DNA of 8,004 nucleotides from an uncultured Alphaproteobacteria bacterium (GTDB lineage: Bacteria; Pseudomonadota; Alphaproteobacteria; RF32; CAG-239): contig URWU01000058.1 of NCBI GenBank assembly GCA_900551585.1, positions 1-8,004 on the forward strand, given 5' to 3'. Both the position numbers and the translations under genes were made by a program. The notes beneath the pieces were generated by a model. The model was not told the DNA's origin and made no database searches. It worked only from the letters and a program-made list of their open reading frames with translations. This document shows, in pieces, positions 1 to 6,034 of this stretch. How positions within the stretch are numbered: the stretch's first letter is position 1; each line of letters begins with the position of its first letter.

Positions 1-48
1 CGAGATGTAGCTCCGTCTCGTGGGCTCGGAGATGTGTATAAGAGACAG
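1..48 (+). other. Nextera i7-side sequencing adapter (artefact)
   Basis: Not biological. Bases 1-6 (CGAGAT) match the end of the Illumina P7 primer, 7-14 (GTAGCTCC) sit where the 8-base i7 index goes, 15-29 (GTCTCGTGGGCTCGG) are the Nextera read-2 sequence, and 30-48 (AGATGTGTATAAGAGACAG) are the 19-bp Tn5 mosaic end used in tagmentation. The insert therefore begins at about base 49. From memory the index matches an i7 barcode of the Nextera XT v2 set (N718); the adapter identity itself is certain. Confidence 0.98.
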
Positions 49-75
49 GGGTTATGTGAATATTATGTGAAGACG

Positions 76-106
76 AAAAATGGGTTGCAATTTCTCGCAA
101 CCCATT
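76..106 (-). terminator. Intrinsic terminator of the rplM-rpsI operon
   Basis: A perfect 10-bp stem (AATGGGTTGC at 79-88 with GCAACCCATT at 97-106) encloses an 8-base loop. Read on the minus strand, the second arm runs straight into five T residues (complement of A76-A80). It lies about 30 bases after the rpsI stop codon, the expected place for the Rho-independent end of this operon. Confidence 0.88.
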
Positions 107-135
107 GAAAATATTTGATATTTTCTTGATACCAA

Positions 136-609
136 TTAACGTTTGGAGAACTGGTAAGAACGACGAGCTTTGGCTTTACCAAATTTCTTACGTTCAACAG
201 TACGAGCATCACGTGTCAGGAAACCGGCTTTCTTCAAAGCGGTTCTCAATTCCGGCTCATATTCGTTCAGAGCTTTGGAGATACCGTGTTTGATAGCGCC
301 AGCCTGACCAGACAAACCACCGCCTTTTACGGTGCAGATAACGTCGAATTCGTTAACGCGGTTAGAAACTTCGAACGGCTGGTTGATAATCATTTTCAAA
401 ACCGGACGAGCAAAGTATTGGTCAATAGATTTGTCGTTAATGGTGATGTTACCTTTACCGGGTTTAATCCAAACGCGGGCTACGGCGTCTTTTCTTTTAC
501 CTGTGGCATAAGAACGGCCGAATTTGTCGCGGTTAGCTTTACGAACCTTAACTTCAGTACTGTTAGAGGCGCTTTTGATATCTTGTAAAGATTCTAATTT
601 CTCAGCCAT
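136..609 (-). CDS. rpsI: 30S ribosomal protein S9
   Basis: S9 is a small-subunit ribosomal protein whose C-terminal tail reaches towards the P-site tRNA. The 157-residue product shows the family core: GKRKDAVARVWIKPG (about 37-51), YFARPVLKMIINQPF (about 65-79), the glycine-rich GGGLSGQAGAIKHGISKAL (about 96-114), and the basic tail ending GKAKARRSYQFSKR. An N-terminal extension of about 30 residues makes it longer than the roughly 130-residue E. coli protein, as is usual in Alphaproteobacteria. The ATG at 609-607 overlaps the rplM stop by one base (TAATG), and AAGGAG lies nine bases upstream inside rplM, so translation is probably coupled. It is the second gene of the classic rplM-rpsI pair. 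Complete and unremarkable. Confidence 0.98.
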   Translation of the reverse strand: MAEKLESLQDIKSASNSTEVKVRKANRDKFGRSYATGKRKDAVARVWIKPGKGNITINDKSIDQYFARPVLKMIINQPFEVSNRVNEFDVICTVKGGGLSGQAGAIKHGISKALNEYEPELRTALKKAGFLTRDARTVERKKFGKAKARRSYQFSKR

Positions 610-1076
610 TATAATGCGCTCCTTTTATTCTTCGGGTTCATAGCTGCAATATCCAGAACTTCGGGGTTCTGAGCAGAATGCGGGTGATTTTCACCGGCAT
701 ATACTTTTAATTTGGTCATTTGCTGACGGCCCAGAGGATTACGGGAAATCATGCGTTCAACAGCTTTCTCGATAACTCTTTCAGGAAAACGGCCATCCAA
801 AATTTTGCCGGCAGTGGTTTCTTTGATACCACCGACCCAGCCGGTGTGTTTGTAATATTTTTTGTCGGTCAGTTTTTTACCGGTTAATTTTACTTTATCG
901 GCATTGATAACAACGACATAGTCACCGCAGTCCAGGTTAGGAACAAATGAAGGTTTGTGTTTACCGCGCAGAATTTTAGCGATTTCTGCAGAAAGGCGAC
1001 CCAATACAACTCCAGATGCGTCAACTACATACCACTTTCTCTCAATGTCAGAGGGTTTTGTTGCATATGTGTTCAT
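609..1076 (-). CDS. rplM: 50S ribosomal protein L13
   Basis: L13 is an early-assembly protein of the large ribosomal subunit that binds 23S rRNA. The 155-residue product carries the family landmarks in order: RKWYVVDASGVVLGRLSAEIA (about 13-33), LRGKHKPSF (about 36-44), CGDYVVVINADKVKLTGKK (about 50-68), KYYKHTGWVGGIKE (about 73-86), RFPERVIEKAVERMISRNPLGRQQM (about 96-120) and LKVYAGENHPHSAQNPEVLDI (about 123-143). The length suits the alphaproteobacterial form, slightly longer than in E. coli. The ATG at 1076-1074 follows the motif AGTGAGTTACA, a weak ribosome site, on a leader of about 40 bases. It is first gene of the operon with rpsI. The stop codon shares one base with the rpsI start. 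No oddities seen. Confidence 0.98.
   Translation of the reverse strand: MNTYATKPSDIERKWYVVDASGVVLGRLSAEIAKILRGKHKPSFVPNLDCGDYVVVINADKVKLTGKKLTDKKYYKHTGWVGGIKETTAGKILDGRFPERVIEKAVERMISRNPLGRQQMTKLKVYAGENHPHSAQNPEVLDIAAMNPKNKRSAL
619..624 (-). promoter_or_regulatory. Ribosome binding site of rpsI
   Basis: AAGGAG on the minus strand, nine bases before the rpsI ATG and inside the 3' end of rplM. It supports the ATG at 609 as the start and lets rpsI be translated independently of, or coupled to, rplM. Confidence 0.8.
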
Positions 1077-1120
1077 TGTAACTCACTTTATAGTTAAAGT
1101 TTAATATTAAAATCGTTGTG

Positions 1121-1148
1121 AATATACATGATTAAAAAGCAAAGTCAA
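1121..1148 (-). promoter_or_regulatory. Sigma-70-type promoter of rplM-rpsI
   Basis: On the minus strand TTGACT (-35, 1148-1143) is followed after 16 bases by TATATT (-10, 1126-1121). Both hexamers are close to consensus. The predicted transcript start near 1114 would give a leader of about 38 bases before the rplM ATG. The position between the mutS terminator and rplM fits a promoter dedicated to the ribosomal operon. Confidence 0.7.
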
Positions 1149-1183
1149 CAATAAAATTTCATTATTTTTCAACACGTTATCAA

Positions 1184-1201
1184 GCGGTATTATTCTACCG
1201 C
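1184..1201. repeat. Small inverted repeat upstream of the rplM promoter
   Basis: GCGGTA (1184-1189) and TACCGC (1196-1201) form a 6-bp perfect inverted repeat with a 6-base gap, about 35 bases upstream of the rplM -35 box and inside very AT-rich DNA. It could be a protein-binding site or a chance hairpin. No T tract adjoins it on the minus side, so it is not a clear terminator. The rest of 1077-1257 holds only the promoter and AT-rich sequence. Confidence 0.3.
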
Positions 1202-1257
1202 ATTTTAAATCATTGATTTTACTTGTTTTATGCGTTTTCTTGTAAAAAATTATTTTT

Positions 1258-1285
1258 AAAAAACAGCCGGAATCAGATTTCCGGC
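1258..1285 (-). terminator. Intrinsic terminator of mutS
   Basis: A GC-rich 7-bp stem (GCCGGAA at 1266-1272 with TTCCGGC at 1279-1285) has a 6-base loop. On the minus strand it is followed by TG and then six T residues (complement of 1258-1263). It begins only seven bases after the mutS stop codon and separates mutS from the downstream ribosomal operon on the same strand. Confidence 0.88.
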
Positions 1286-1292
1286 CGTTAAT

Positions 1293-3998
1293 TTAGTTAT
1301 TTTCAAGCAGATTTTTTAACTCGTAGAGTTTTTCCAAAGCCTCTTTCGGGCTCAGCTCATCGGGATTAGTCTGCCGCATGGCCTGAAAAAGCGGCGAGAG
1401 CTCTTCTTTTTCCTCTTTTTCTTCCATTTTTTTCTGAATTGACGCAAACAGCGGCAAATCATCAATCATCTTGGTAATATAGGTGCTTTTATCACTGTGT
1501 TCCAAAGAATCAAGCACCTGCTCGGCTCTCTTAACAACCAGCTTGGGCAGCCCTGCCAGCTTGGCAACGTGGATACCGTAAGAACGGTCGGCTGCACCGT
1601 CAATTACCTCATGCAGGAAAATAACTTCATCGTTAAATTCTTTAATTTTCATGCAGTGGAGCGTCATATTCTTCAGCTTGCTGTTTAACAAAGTGAGTTC
1701 ATGATAGTGCGTGGCGAATAATGCGCGGCATTTATTGACATCATGCAGATGTTCAACAACTGCCCAGGCAATCGATAAGCCGTCATAAGTGGCGGTACCG
1801 CGACCGATTTCATCTAAAATGACAAAAGAACGCTCGTCAGCCTGATTTAAGATGCTGGCGGTTTCGACCATCTCGACCATAAAAGTCGAGCGTCCTTTGG
1901 CCAGGTCATCGGAAGCGCCGACACGGGAAAAGATTTTATCAATCACGCCGATATGCGCCGCTTTTGCCGGCACAAAACAGCCCATTTGCGCCATAATCGC
2001 AATAATGGCATTCTGACGCAGAAAAGTTGATTTACCGGCCATATTCGGACCGGTCAAAAGCCAGATTTTGCCGTTGTCTTCGCTTAAGGCGCAATCATTG
2101 CCGACAAAAGCACCGCTGTTGTCTTTGCGAATGGAGGCCTCGACCACCGGGTGGCGCCCCTCTTTGATGTCAAAAACCAAACTGTCATCAACCAAAGGTC
2201 TGACATAGTTCTGCTCCAGAGACAAGTCAGCCAGAGCGGCGGCGACATCTAATTCAGCCAAAGCTTTTGCCGTATGGGAAATGTCTTCCGACAGACGGAT
2301 AACATCTTCAATCATCTTATTGAAAAGCTCGATTTCCATTGCCAGAGCCTTATCTTCGGCGCCGCGGATTTTGTTTTCCAGCTCCGTTAATTCAACCGTG
2401 GTAAAGCGAATGGCATTCAAAACCGACTGGCGGTGAATGAACATTTTATTCTCGAGCATTTCCGAAGCAAACTTGCTCGGAGTTTCGATAAAATAGCCGA
2501 TGACGTTGTTGTATTTGATTTTGAGCTGTGTAATGCCGGTCTCGGTTGCATAGCGCATTTGCAAATCAGCAAGCAATTTGTGGCTGTCATTTTTCAGATG
2601 TTTAATCTCGTCCAAAGGCGGATAGTAGCCGTCTCTGATAAAACCGCCGTCACGTGCCAAAAGCGGCAAATCTTCATCAAGGGCATTTTTCAGGTTTTCA
2701 ACCAAATCATTATGATACCCCAGACGCTCCAAAACCTCTTTAATTGCCGGCGGCATATCTTTAATCATTTGTGCGCCTTGTACCTGAGAGAAATTAGCCA
2801 GCAGATTTTTAACCCTCGGCACAACATCGAGTCCCTGTGCGACAGCGGCTAAATCGCGCGGGCCGCCCCGCCCTAAGCTGATACGCGAAACAGCGCGCTC
2901 GATATCGGGACAAGCCCGCAGCAACTCGCGGAACTCATCACGAACACCGTTATTTTCCATAAAAAATTCGATAATATCCAAACGATTGTTAATCTCGCGG
3001 ATATCCAGCAGCGGATTGGCCACGCGGTTGTTGAGCAAGCGGCCGCCGGCACCGGTAATGGTCCGGTCGATAACCCCAAACAGGCAGGAGGCTTTATCAC
3101 CGCTCAGGCTCTCGGTTAATTCCAGCGAACGGCGGGTGGCACCGTCAATTTCAATCACATTATTTTCATGCAGTTTGGTCGGTTTTTCAATCCTCGGAAT
3201 GCGGCCTTTTTGCGTGTTCTCAATATAATCAAGCAAAATACCGGCGGCAATGATTTCCGGCTTGGAAAAAGCGCCGAAGACCTCAAGCGAATGGACTTCA
3301 TAGACTGACTGCATCCGTTTTTGGGCGTTTTCAAAATTAAAACGCGCCTGCGGCATAACCGTCAATTGTTCGCGATAGTCATTTAAAACACTGAAAATTT
3401 TCGGATTTTGCAAAAAGCTGTCAGCAACCAGAATTTCAACCGGATTTAGTCTGGCCAGAACCGTACTCAGAATCACAGCTTCGCTTTTATCTTTGAGCTT
3501 GATATCCTGCGTGAAAAAGTCGCCGGTCGAAACATCGACCCAGGCAATGCCCATGACCTCGTTTTGTTTGGCAATCGAGAGCAAAAAATTGTTCTTTTTA
3601 GAATCAAGCAGATGATCTTCGGTGAGTGTTCCTGCCGTAACAAGGCGGATAACCTCACGTTTGACCACCGATTTGGCGCCGCGTTTTTTCGCTTCTTTCG
3701 GATCTTCCACCTGTTCGCAGATAGCAACCTTAAACCCCTGACGGATGAGTTTGGCCAGATAGCTTTCATAAGCATGAAACGGCACGCCGCACATCGGAAT
3801 ATCATTATTCTCAAATTTGCCGCGTTTGGTCAAAGCAATATCCAATGCCTTGGAAGCAATCACCGCATCGTCAAAAAACAGTTCATAAAAATCGCCCATA
3901 CGATAAAACAACAGGTAGTCTTTATGGGCATTTTTAATCTTGAAATACTGCACCATCATCGGTGTCATGCTACTGGAAATATTTTCTTCACTCATCAC
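1293..3998 (-). CDS. mutS: DNA mismatch repair protein MutS
   Basis: MutS recognises base mismatches and small loops behind the replication fork and, using ATP, recruits MutL. The 901-residue product is complete. The mismatch-recognition domain (about 10-125) has the F37-Y38-E39 reading motif in FYRMGDFYELF. The connector (about 135-260), core and clamp (about 275-590) and ATPase domain follow. The ATPase has Walker A GPNMAGKS (650-657), GRSTFMVEM (702-710), Walker B VILDEIGRGT (726-735) and the H-loop ATHYHEL (762-768). The helix-turn-helix dimer segment is at about 800-818. DLPLF (847-851) resembles a sliding-clamp-binding peptide. An acidic/basic linker (about 857-867) leads to a C-terminal helix, DELSPKEALEKLYELKNLL, like the family's tetramerisation tail. 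Codon 1 is GTG at 3998; the next codon, ATG at 3995, is the more natural start. No strong ribosome site precedes either. It is divergent from the kinase gene. Confidence 0.98.
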   Translation of the reverse strand: MMSEENISSSMTPMMVQYFKIKNAHKDYLLFYRMGDFYELFFDDAVIASKALDIALTKRGKFENNDIPMCGVPFHAYESYLAKLIRQGFKVAICEQVEDPKEAKKRGAKSVVKREVIRLVTAGTLTEDHLLDSKKNNFLLSIAKQNEVMGIAWVDVSTGDFFTQDIKLKDKSEAVILSTVLARLNPVEILVADSFLQNPKIFSVLNDYREQLTVMPQARFNFENAQKRMQSVYEVHSLEVFGAFSKPEIIAAGILLDYIENTQKGRIPRIEKPTKLHENNVIEIDGATRRSLELTESLSGDKASCLFGVIDRTITGAGGRLLNNRVANPLLDIREINNRLDIIEFFMENNGVRDEFRELLRACPDIERAVSRISLGRGGPRDLAAVAQGLDVVPRVKNLLANFSQVQGAQMIKDMPPAIKEVLERLGYHNDLVENLKNALDEDLPLLARDGGFIRDGYYPPLDEIKHLKNDSHKLLADLQMRYATETGITQLKIKYNNVIGYFIETPSKFASEMLENKMFIHRQSVLNAIRFTTVELTELENKIRGAEDKALAMEIELFNKMIEDVIRLSEDISHTAKALAELDVAAALADLSLEQNYVRPLVDDSLVFDIKEGRHPVVEASIRKDNSGAFVGNDCALSEDNGKIWLLTGPNMAGKSTFLRQNAIIAIMAQMGCFVPAKAAHIGVIDKIFSRVGASDDLAKGRSTFMVEMVETASILNQADERSFVILDEIGRGTATYDGLSIAWAVVEHLHDVNKCRALFATHYHELTLLNSKLKNMTLHCMKIKEFNDEVIFLHEVIDGAADRSYGIHVAKLAGLPKLVVKRAEQVLDSLEHSDKSTYITKMIDDLPLFASIQKKMEEKEEKEELSPLFQAMRQTNPDELSPKEALEKLYELKNLLENN

Positions 3999-4024
3999 TT
4001 TTTTTCAAAAAAATTTATCAAATT

Positions 4025-4059
4025 TAAACCTGTTCAATAATAATATATTTGCAGGTTTA
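4025..4059. repeat. Inverted repeat in the mutS/kinase divergent gap
   Basis: TAAACCTG (4025-4032) and CAGGTTTA (4052-4059) are perfect 8-bp inverted arms separated by 19 AT-rich bases. They sit in the 96-bp gap between the divergent starts and bracket the candidate mutS -10 box. That geometry is what an operator for a dimeric or looping regulator would look like. A chance origin is possible in such AT-rich DNA, but the arms contain G and C and match perfectly. Confidence 0.45.
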
Positions 4060-4064
4060 GTCTA
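4037..4064 (-). promoter_or_regulatory. Candidate mutS promoter
   Basis: On the minus strand TAGACT (4064-4059, 4 of 6 matches to -35) is followed after 16 bases by TATTAT (4042-4037, 5 of 6 matches to -10). The predicted start near 4030 would give a leader of about 30 bases. The AT-rich context offers several alternative -10 boxes (for example TATATT at 4047-4042), so this is only a candidate. No convincing promoter was found for the divergent kinase. Confidence 0.33.
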
Positions 4065-4094
4065 GCATTTTTTTGCAACTTATGGAATAAGACG

Positions 4095-5516
4095 ATGTTT
4101 AAATACGGCCGCAATTTACTTAATATAGAAAAAAACTCAAAATTCGCCCAAAGGATAGTGTTTTTATCAATTCCGACGGCCATGGTCTTTATCCTGCTGG
4201 TAGCCGTTCAGCTCATGACGCCGGTTATGGCTATTGTTTCTTATGCTTCAATCATTGTCTTTAATATTATTCTGCTTTTCCCGATGACTTTTGAAATGCA
4301 GCAGATTAAGAACTATATCGAAACATTAGCCAGCGGCGAAGATTTTGACGAGAAAGCCATGAAGCTTTCCGAAAAAGACGCTAAAGCCATTGTCAACGCC
4401 GTCAACACCATGCATAGTTTCTGGGCACATAAAACCGATGTTCTCGAAGCCCAGACCATTTCCGATACGGCTGTTTTGGACTCCTTGCCCGACCCGATTA
4501 TGATGATTGACCGCACCGGCAATATTCTCGGTGCCAACCTTTCAGCCCGTACCCTTTTCGGCAAAAGCGTCACCAATAAAAATATCGAAAAAGTTTTTGA
4601 TTCCAACAATTTTATTGAAGCCGTTTCCAAAGTTCTCAAAAAAGAGAGCAAATCCGAAAATCTGATTTTTTATGTTAAAAAACCGGTTTCGCAAAAGCTG
4701 TATGCCCATATCAAACAGCTGCCATGGCTTTCTAAAGGCCGCGCCGTTGCGGTCATTTCCATTTATGACCTGACCAAAGCCATGAAGATTGAAAAAATGC
4801 AGTCAGATTTTGTGGCGAATGCCAGCCATGAGCTGCGCACGCCTCTTGCGATTATTTCCGGCTTTATTGAAACCCTGCAGACTTCTGCCCGCGATGACGA
4901 GCAAGCCCGTGACAATTTCTTAAAAATTATGAAAGAGCAAGCGGAATATATGTCTTCCCTGATTGAAAACCTGCTTTCTTTATCGCGTATTGAACTCAAC
5001 CAAGATCAAAAGCCGGAAGGAAAGGCCGATGTCATGAAGCTGACCGCAGAAGTTCAGGAAGCCTTATCTCTCAAGGCCTCCGAGCGTGAGATGAGTATTA
5101 AAATCCGCGGCGAAAGCGATATTCCCGAAATTACTGCCGACGGCCGCCAGGTTAAACAGGTTATTCAAAACCTGACTGATAATGCCCTCAAATACGGTGT
5201 CAGCAAAACAGACGTCACACTCAGCGTTTATAAGGTGGATTCAATTCCGCCGTCAAAGAGTTATAAAGTGGCCGAAGGTTCTGCCATTGCTGTTTCGATT
5301 AATAATAAAGGCCCGAAAATCAGCCCTGAAAATCTGGCACGTTTGACCGAACGCTTTTTCCGGCTGCAAGAGCACAAAGACCTTAATATTAAAGGAACAG
5401 GCCTCGGCCTTTCCATTGCCAAACACATTATCCTGCGCCACCGCGGCAATCTTACCGTTACCTCAACGGCTTTCAACGGAACCACTTTTACAATCTATCT
5501 CCCCATTGCCCAATAG
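4095..5516 (+). CDS. phoR: PhoR-like membrane sensor histidine kinase
   Basis: Transmembrane kinase of a two-component system: it would autophosphorylate a histidine and pass the phosphate to a response regulator. The 473-residue product has two hydrophobic segments (about 21-42 and 44-66) with almost no periplasmic loop, a PAS-like domain (about 124-225, with LDSLPDPIMMIDRTGNILGAN), a dimerisation/phosphoacceptor helix with H245 in ASHELRTPL, and an HATPase domain with N-box NLTDNALKYG (359-368), F-box RLTERFFR (416-423) and G2 box GTGLGLS (434-440). The RLTERFFR and IAKHIILRHRG stretches are typical of PhoR, the phosphate-limitation sensor. The G1 box, normally DxGxG, reads N404-K-G-P-K408: both the adenine-contacting Asp and the second Gly are replaced. 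The start ATG follows GGA, a weak ribosome site. No phoB, phoU or pst gene is in view, so the symbol rests on sequence resemblance only. Confidence 0.85.
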   Translation: MFKYGRNLLNIEKNSKFAQRIVFLSIPTAMVFILLVAVQLMTPVMAIVSYASIIVFNIILLFPMTFEMQQIKNYIETLASGEDFDEKAMKLSEKDAKAIVNAVNTMHSFWAHKTDVLEAQTISDTAVLDSLPDPIMMIDRTGNILGANLSARTLFGKSVTNKNIEKVFDSNNFIEAVSKVLKKESKSENLIFYVKKPVSQKLYAHIKQLPWLSKGRAVAVISIYDLTKAMKIEKMQSDFVANASHELRTPLAIISGFIETLQTSARDDEQARDNFLKIMKEQAEYMSSLIENLLSLSRIELNQDQKPEGKADVMKLTAEVQEALSLKASEREMSIKIRGESDIPEITADGRQVKQVIQNLTDNALKYGVSKTDVTLSVYKVDSIPPSKSYKVAEGSAIAVSINNKGPKISPENLARLTERFFRLQEHKDLNIKGTGLGLSIAKHIILRHRGNLTVTSTAFNGTTFTIYLPIAQ

Positions 5517-5528
5517 CCGACAATAAAC

Positions 5529-5557
5529 GCGAGGATAAACACAGCGTGTTTAATCGC
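5529..5557 (+). repeat. Hairpin just after the kinase gene
   Basis: TAAACAC (5536-5542) and GTGTTTA (5546-5552) form a 7-bp stem with a 3-base loop; outside an asymmetric bulge, GCGA (5529-5532) and TCGC (5554-5557) extend it. It begins about 13 bases after the kinase stop. There is no T tract behind it, so it is not a standard intrinsic terminator, though it may protect or end the transcript together with the larger palindrome downstream. Confidence 0.5.
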
Positions 5558-5580
5558 AATAGTTAGCTGTCTCACCGCCT

Positions 5581-5750
5581 CCGCTGTCGGCTCAGAATCT
5601 TGTCACCAACGGCTACCGTCATTTTGAGGCTTTGCCGAAGAATCCAGGTTGAGGCGCGAAGGGAGCAACCAGCGTGAGCTGGTTGGGGGATTGCGCCTCA
5701 ACCTGGATTCTTCCACTTCGCTATGCTTAGTGTCAGAATGACGACAGCGG
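5581..5750. repeat. Large nested palindromic intergenic element
   Basis: A multi-tier palindrome. The outer arms CCGCTGTCG (5581-5589) and CGACAGCGG (5742-5750) match perfectly. Next, CGTCATTTTGA (5617-5627) pairs with TCAGAATGACG (5733-5743) with one T/C difference that becomes a G-U pair in RNA; it shares two bases with the outer right arm. The core is a perfect 21-bp inverted repeat, 5637-5657 against 5693-5713, containing GAAGAATCCAGG. At the centre, CAACCAGC (5666-5673) and GCTGGTTG (5678-5685) close on the tetraloop GTGA. The GTCATTCTGA...GAAGAATCC wording is typical of dispersed extragenic palindromes in many bacterial genomes. No protein, terminal duplication or transposase is visible. 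If transcribed it would form a very stable hairpin, which could also end the kinase transcript. Confidence 0.85.
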
Positions 5751-5772
5751 CTGGCGTGATGATAAAGCCGAG

Positions 5773-5795
5773 CCCCTTCGACAAACTCAGTGGAC
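5773..5795. repeat. CTTCGACAAACTCAG repeat-type motif
   Basis: CCCCTTCGACAAACTCAGTG directly follows the large palindrome. From memory, sequences of the form CCCTTCGACAAGCTCAGGG recur as intergenic repeats in many bacteria, so this may be one unit or half-unit of a second repeat family. Only one copy is present here, so the repeat status is inferred. Confidence 0.45.
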
Positions 5796-5870
5796 ACCTG
5801 TCGCAACAAACGCTTTTAAATTCAGCCCCTTACCCTCTCTCTTCTAATTTACAACTTTTGCATTTTTAGG

Positions 5871-5897
5871 TTGCAAAAAAAAAAAAACGTTTATCAT
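5871..5897 (+). promoter_or_regulatory. Candidate promoter with a 13-A spacer tract
   Basis: TTGCAA (5871-5876) resembles a -35 box (4 of 6) and TATCAT (5892-5897) resembles a -10 box (5 of 6), 15 bases apart. Most of the spacer is part of an unbroken run of 13 A residues (5875-5887). Spacing is two short of the ideal 17, so changes in tract length could alter promoter strength. Upstream, TTTTGCA (5856-5862) and TGCAAAA (5872-5878) form a small inverted repeat over the -35. It is the best candidate to drive the cysteine-rich gene pair, but it remains weak. Confidence 0.35.
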
Positions 5898-5903
5898 TAG
5901 ATT

Positions 5904-6034
5904 TATAGGCTTTAGTTCACAAAATAACGCTCTTCCTTAGCCCGGTTGAACGTTATTGCTTCGACATACACACACTCACACATGACACACACCTAATGTC
6001 CAGCGCTAAAGCCTATACCCAAACTATTATAGGC
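5904..6034 (+). promoter_or_regulatory. Structured leader with two alternative pairings
   Basis: TATAGGCTTTAG (5904-5915) is perfectly complementary to CTAAAGCCTATA (6006-6017), a 12-bp stem across 90 bases. The same GCCTATA (6011-6017) can instead pair with TATAGGC (6028-6034), a 7-bp hairpin with a 10-base loop ending exactly where the ribosome site AGGTG begins. The two pairings exclude each other. Inside the long stem, AATAACG (5923-5929) pairs with CGTTATT (5951-5957), followed by an unstructured CA-rich run. The arrangement resembles a leader that switches access to the start of the downstream gene. The three TATAGGC copies could alternatively be a DNA operator. Confidence 0.5.
5964..5993 (+). 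repeat. CA-rich, G-poor run in the leader
   Basis: ACATACACACACTCACACAT and the following ACACACAC form about 30 bases with a single G. Such sequence stays single-stranded in RNA and could serve as a ribosome standby region or a protein/sRNA contact. It also contains a four-codon reading frame (ATG 5982, Met-Thr-His-Thr, TAA 5994-5996) whose stop overlaps an in-frame ATG at 5996; neither ATG has a ribosome site. Confidence 0.5.

Noticed and set aside
30..48. Tn5/IS50 mosaic end as evidence of a natural transposon (also 7968-7986)
   Set aside because: Both copies are fused to Illumina read-1/read-2 adapter sequence and index bases, so they come from library preparation, and no transposase lies between them.
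286..588. 100-codon plus-strand frame antisense to rpsI
   Set aside because: A mirror of the S9 coding sequence with no independent support.
2433..2852. 139-codon plus-strand frame antisense to mutS
   Set aside because: The mutS frame beneath it is fully conserved and this frame has no ribosome site or family features.
3564..4040. 158-codon plus-strand frame antisense to the mutS 5' end
   Set aside because: A shadow of mutS with no recognisable domain; it spans the mutS start and the divergent promoter gap.
5529..5557. Hairpin after the kinase as an intrinsic terminator
   Set aside because: The stem is real but no T tract follows it, so it is listed only as a hairpin.
5581..5750. CRISPR array or complete insertion sequence
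   Set aside because: There are no direct repeats with spacers, no transposase and no target duplication; it is a single palindromic element.
5603..5809. 68-codon minus-strand frame
   Set aside because: It runs through both arms of the large palindrome and the CTTCGAC repeat word, has no clear ribosome site and reads as low-quality protein; such frames are typical false calls in intergenic palindromes.
5856..5887. Small inverted repeat plus A tract as a terminator
   Set aside because: The run is A on the plus strand, and on the minus strand the T run precedes the stem instead of following it, so neither direction gives a terminator.
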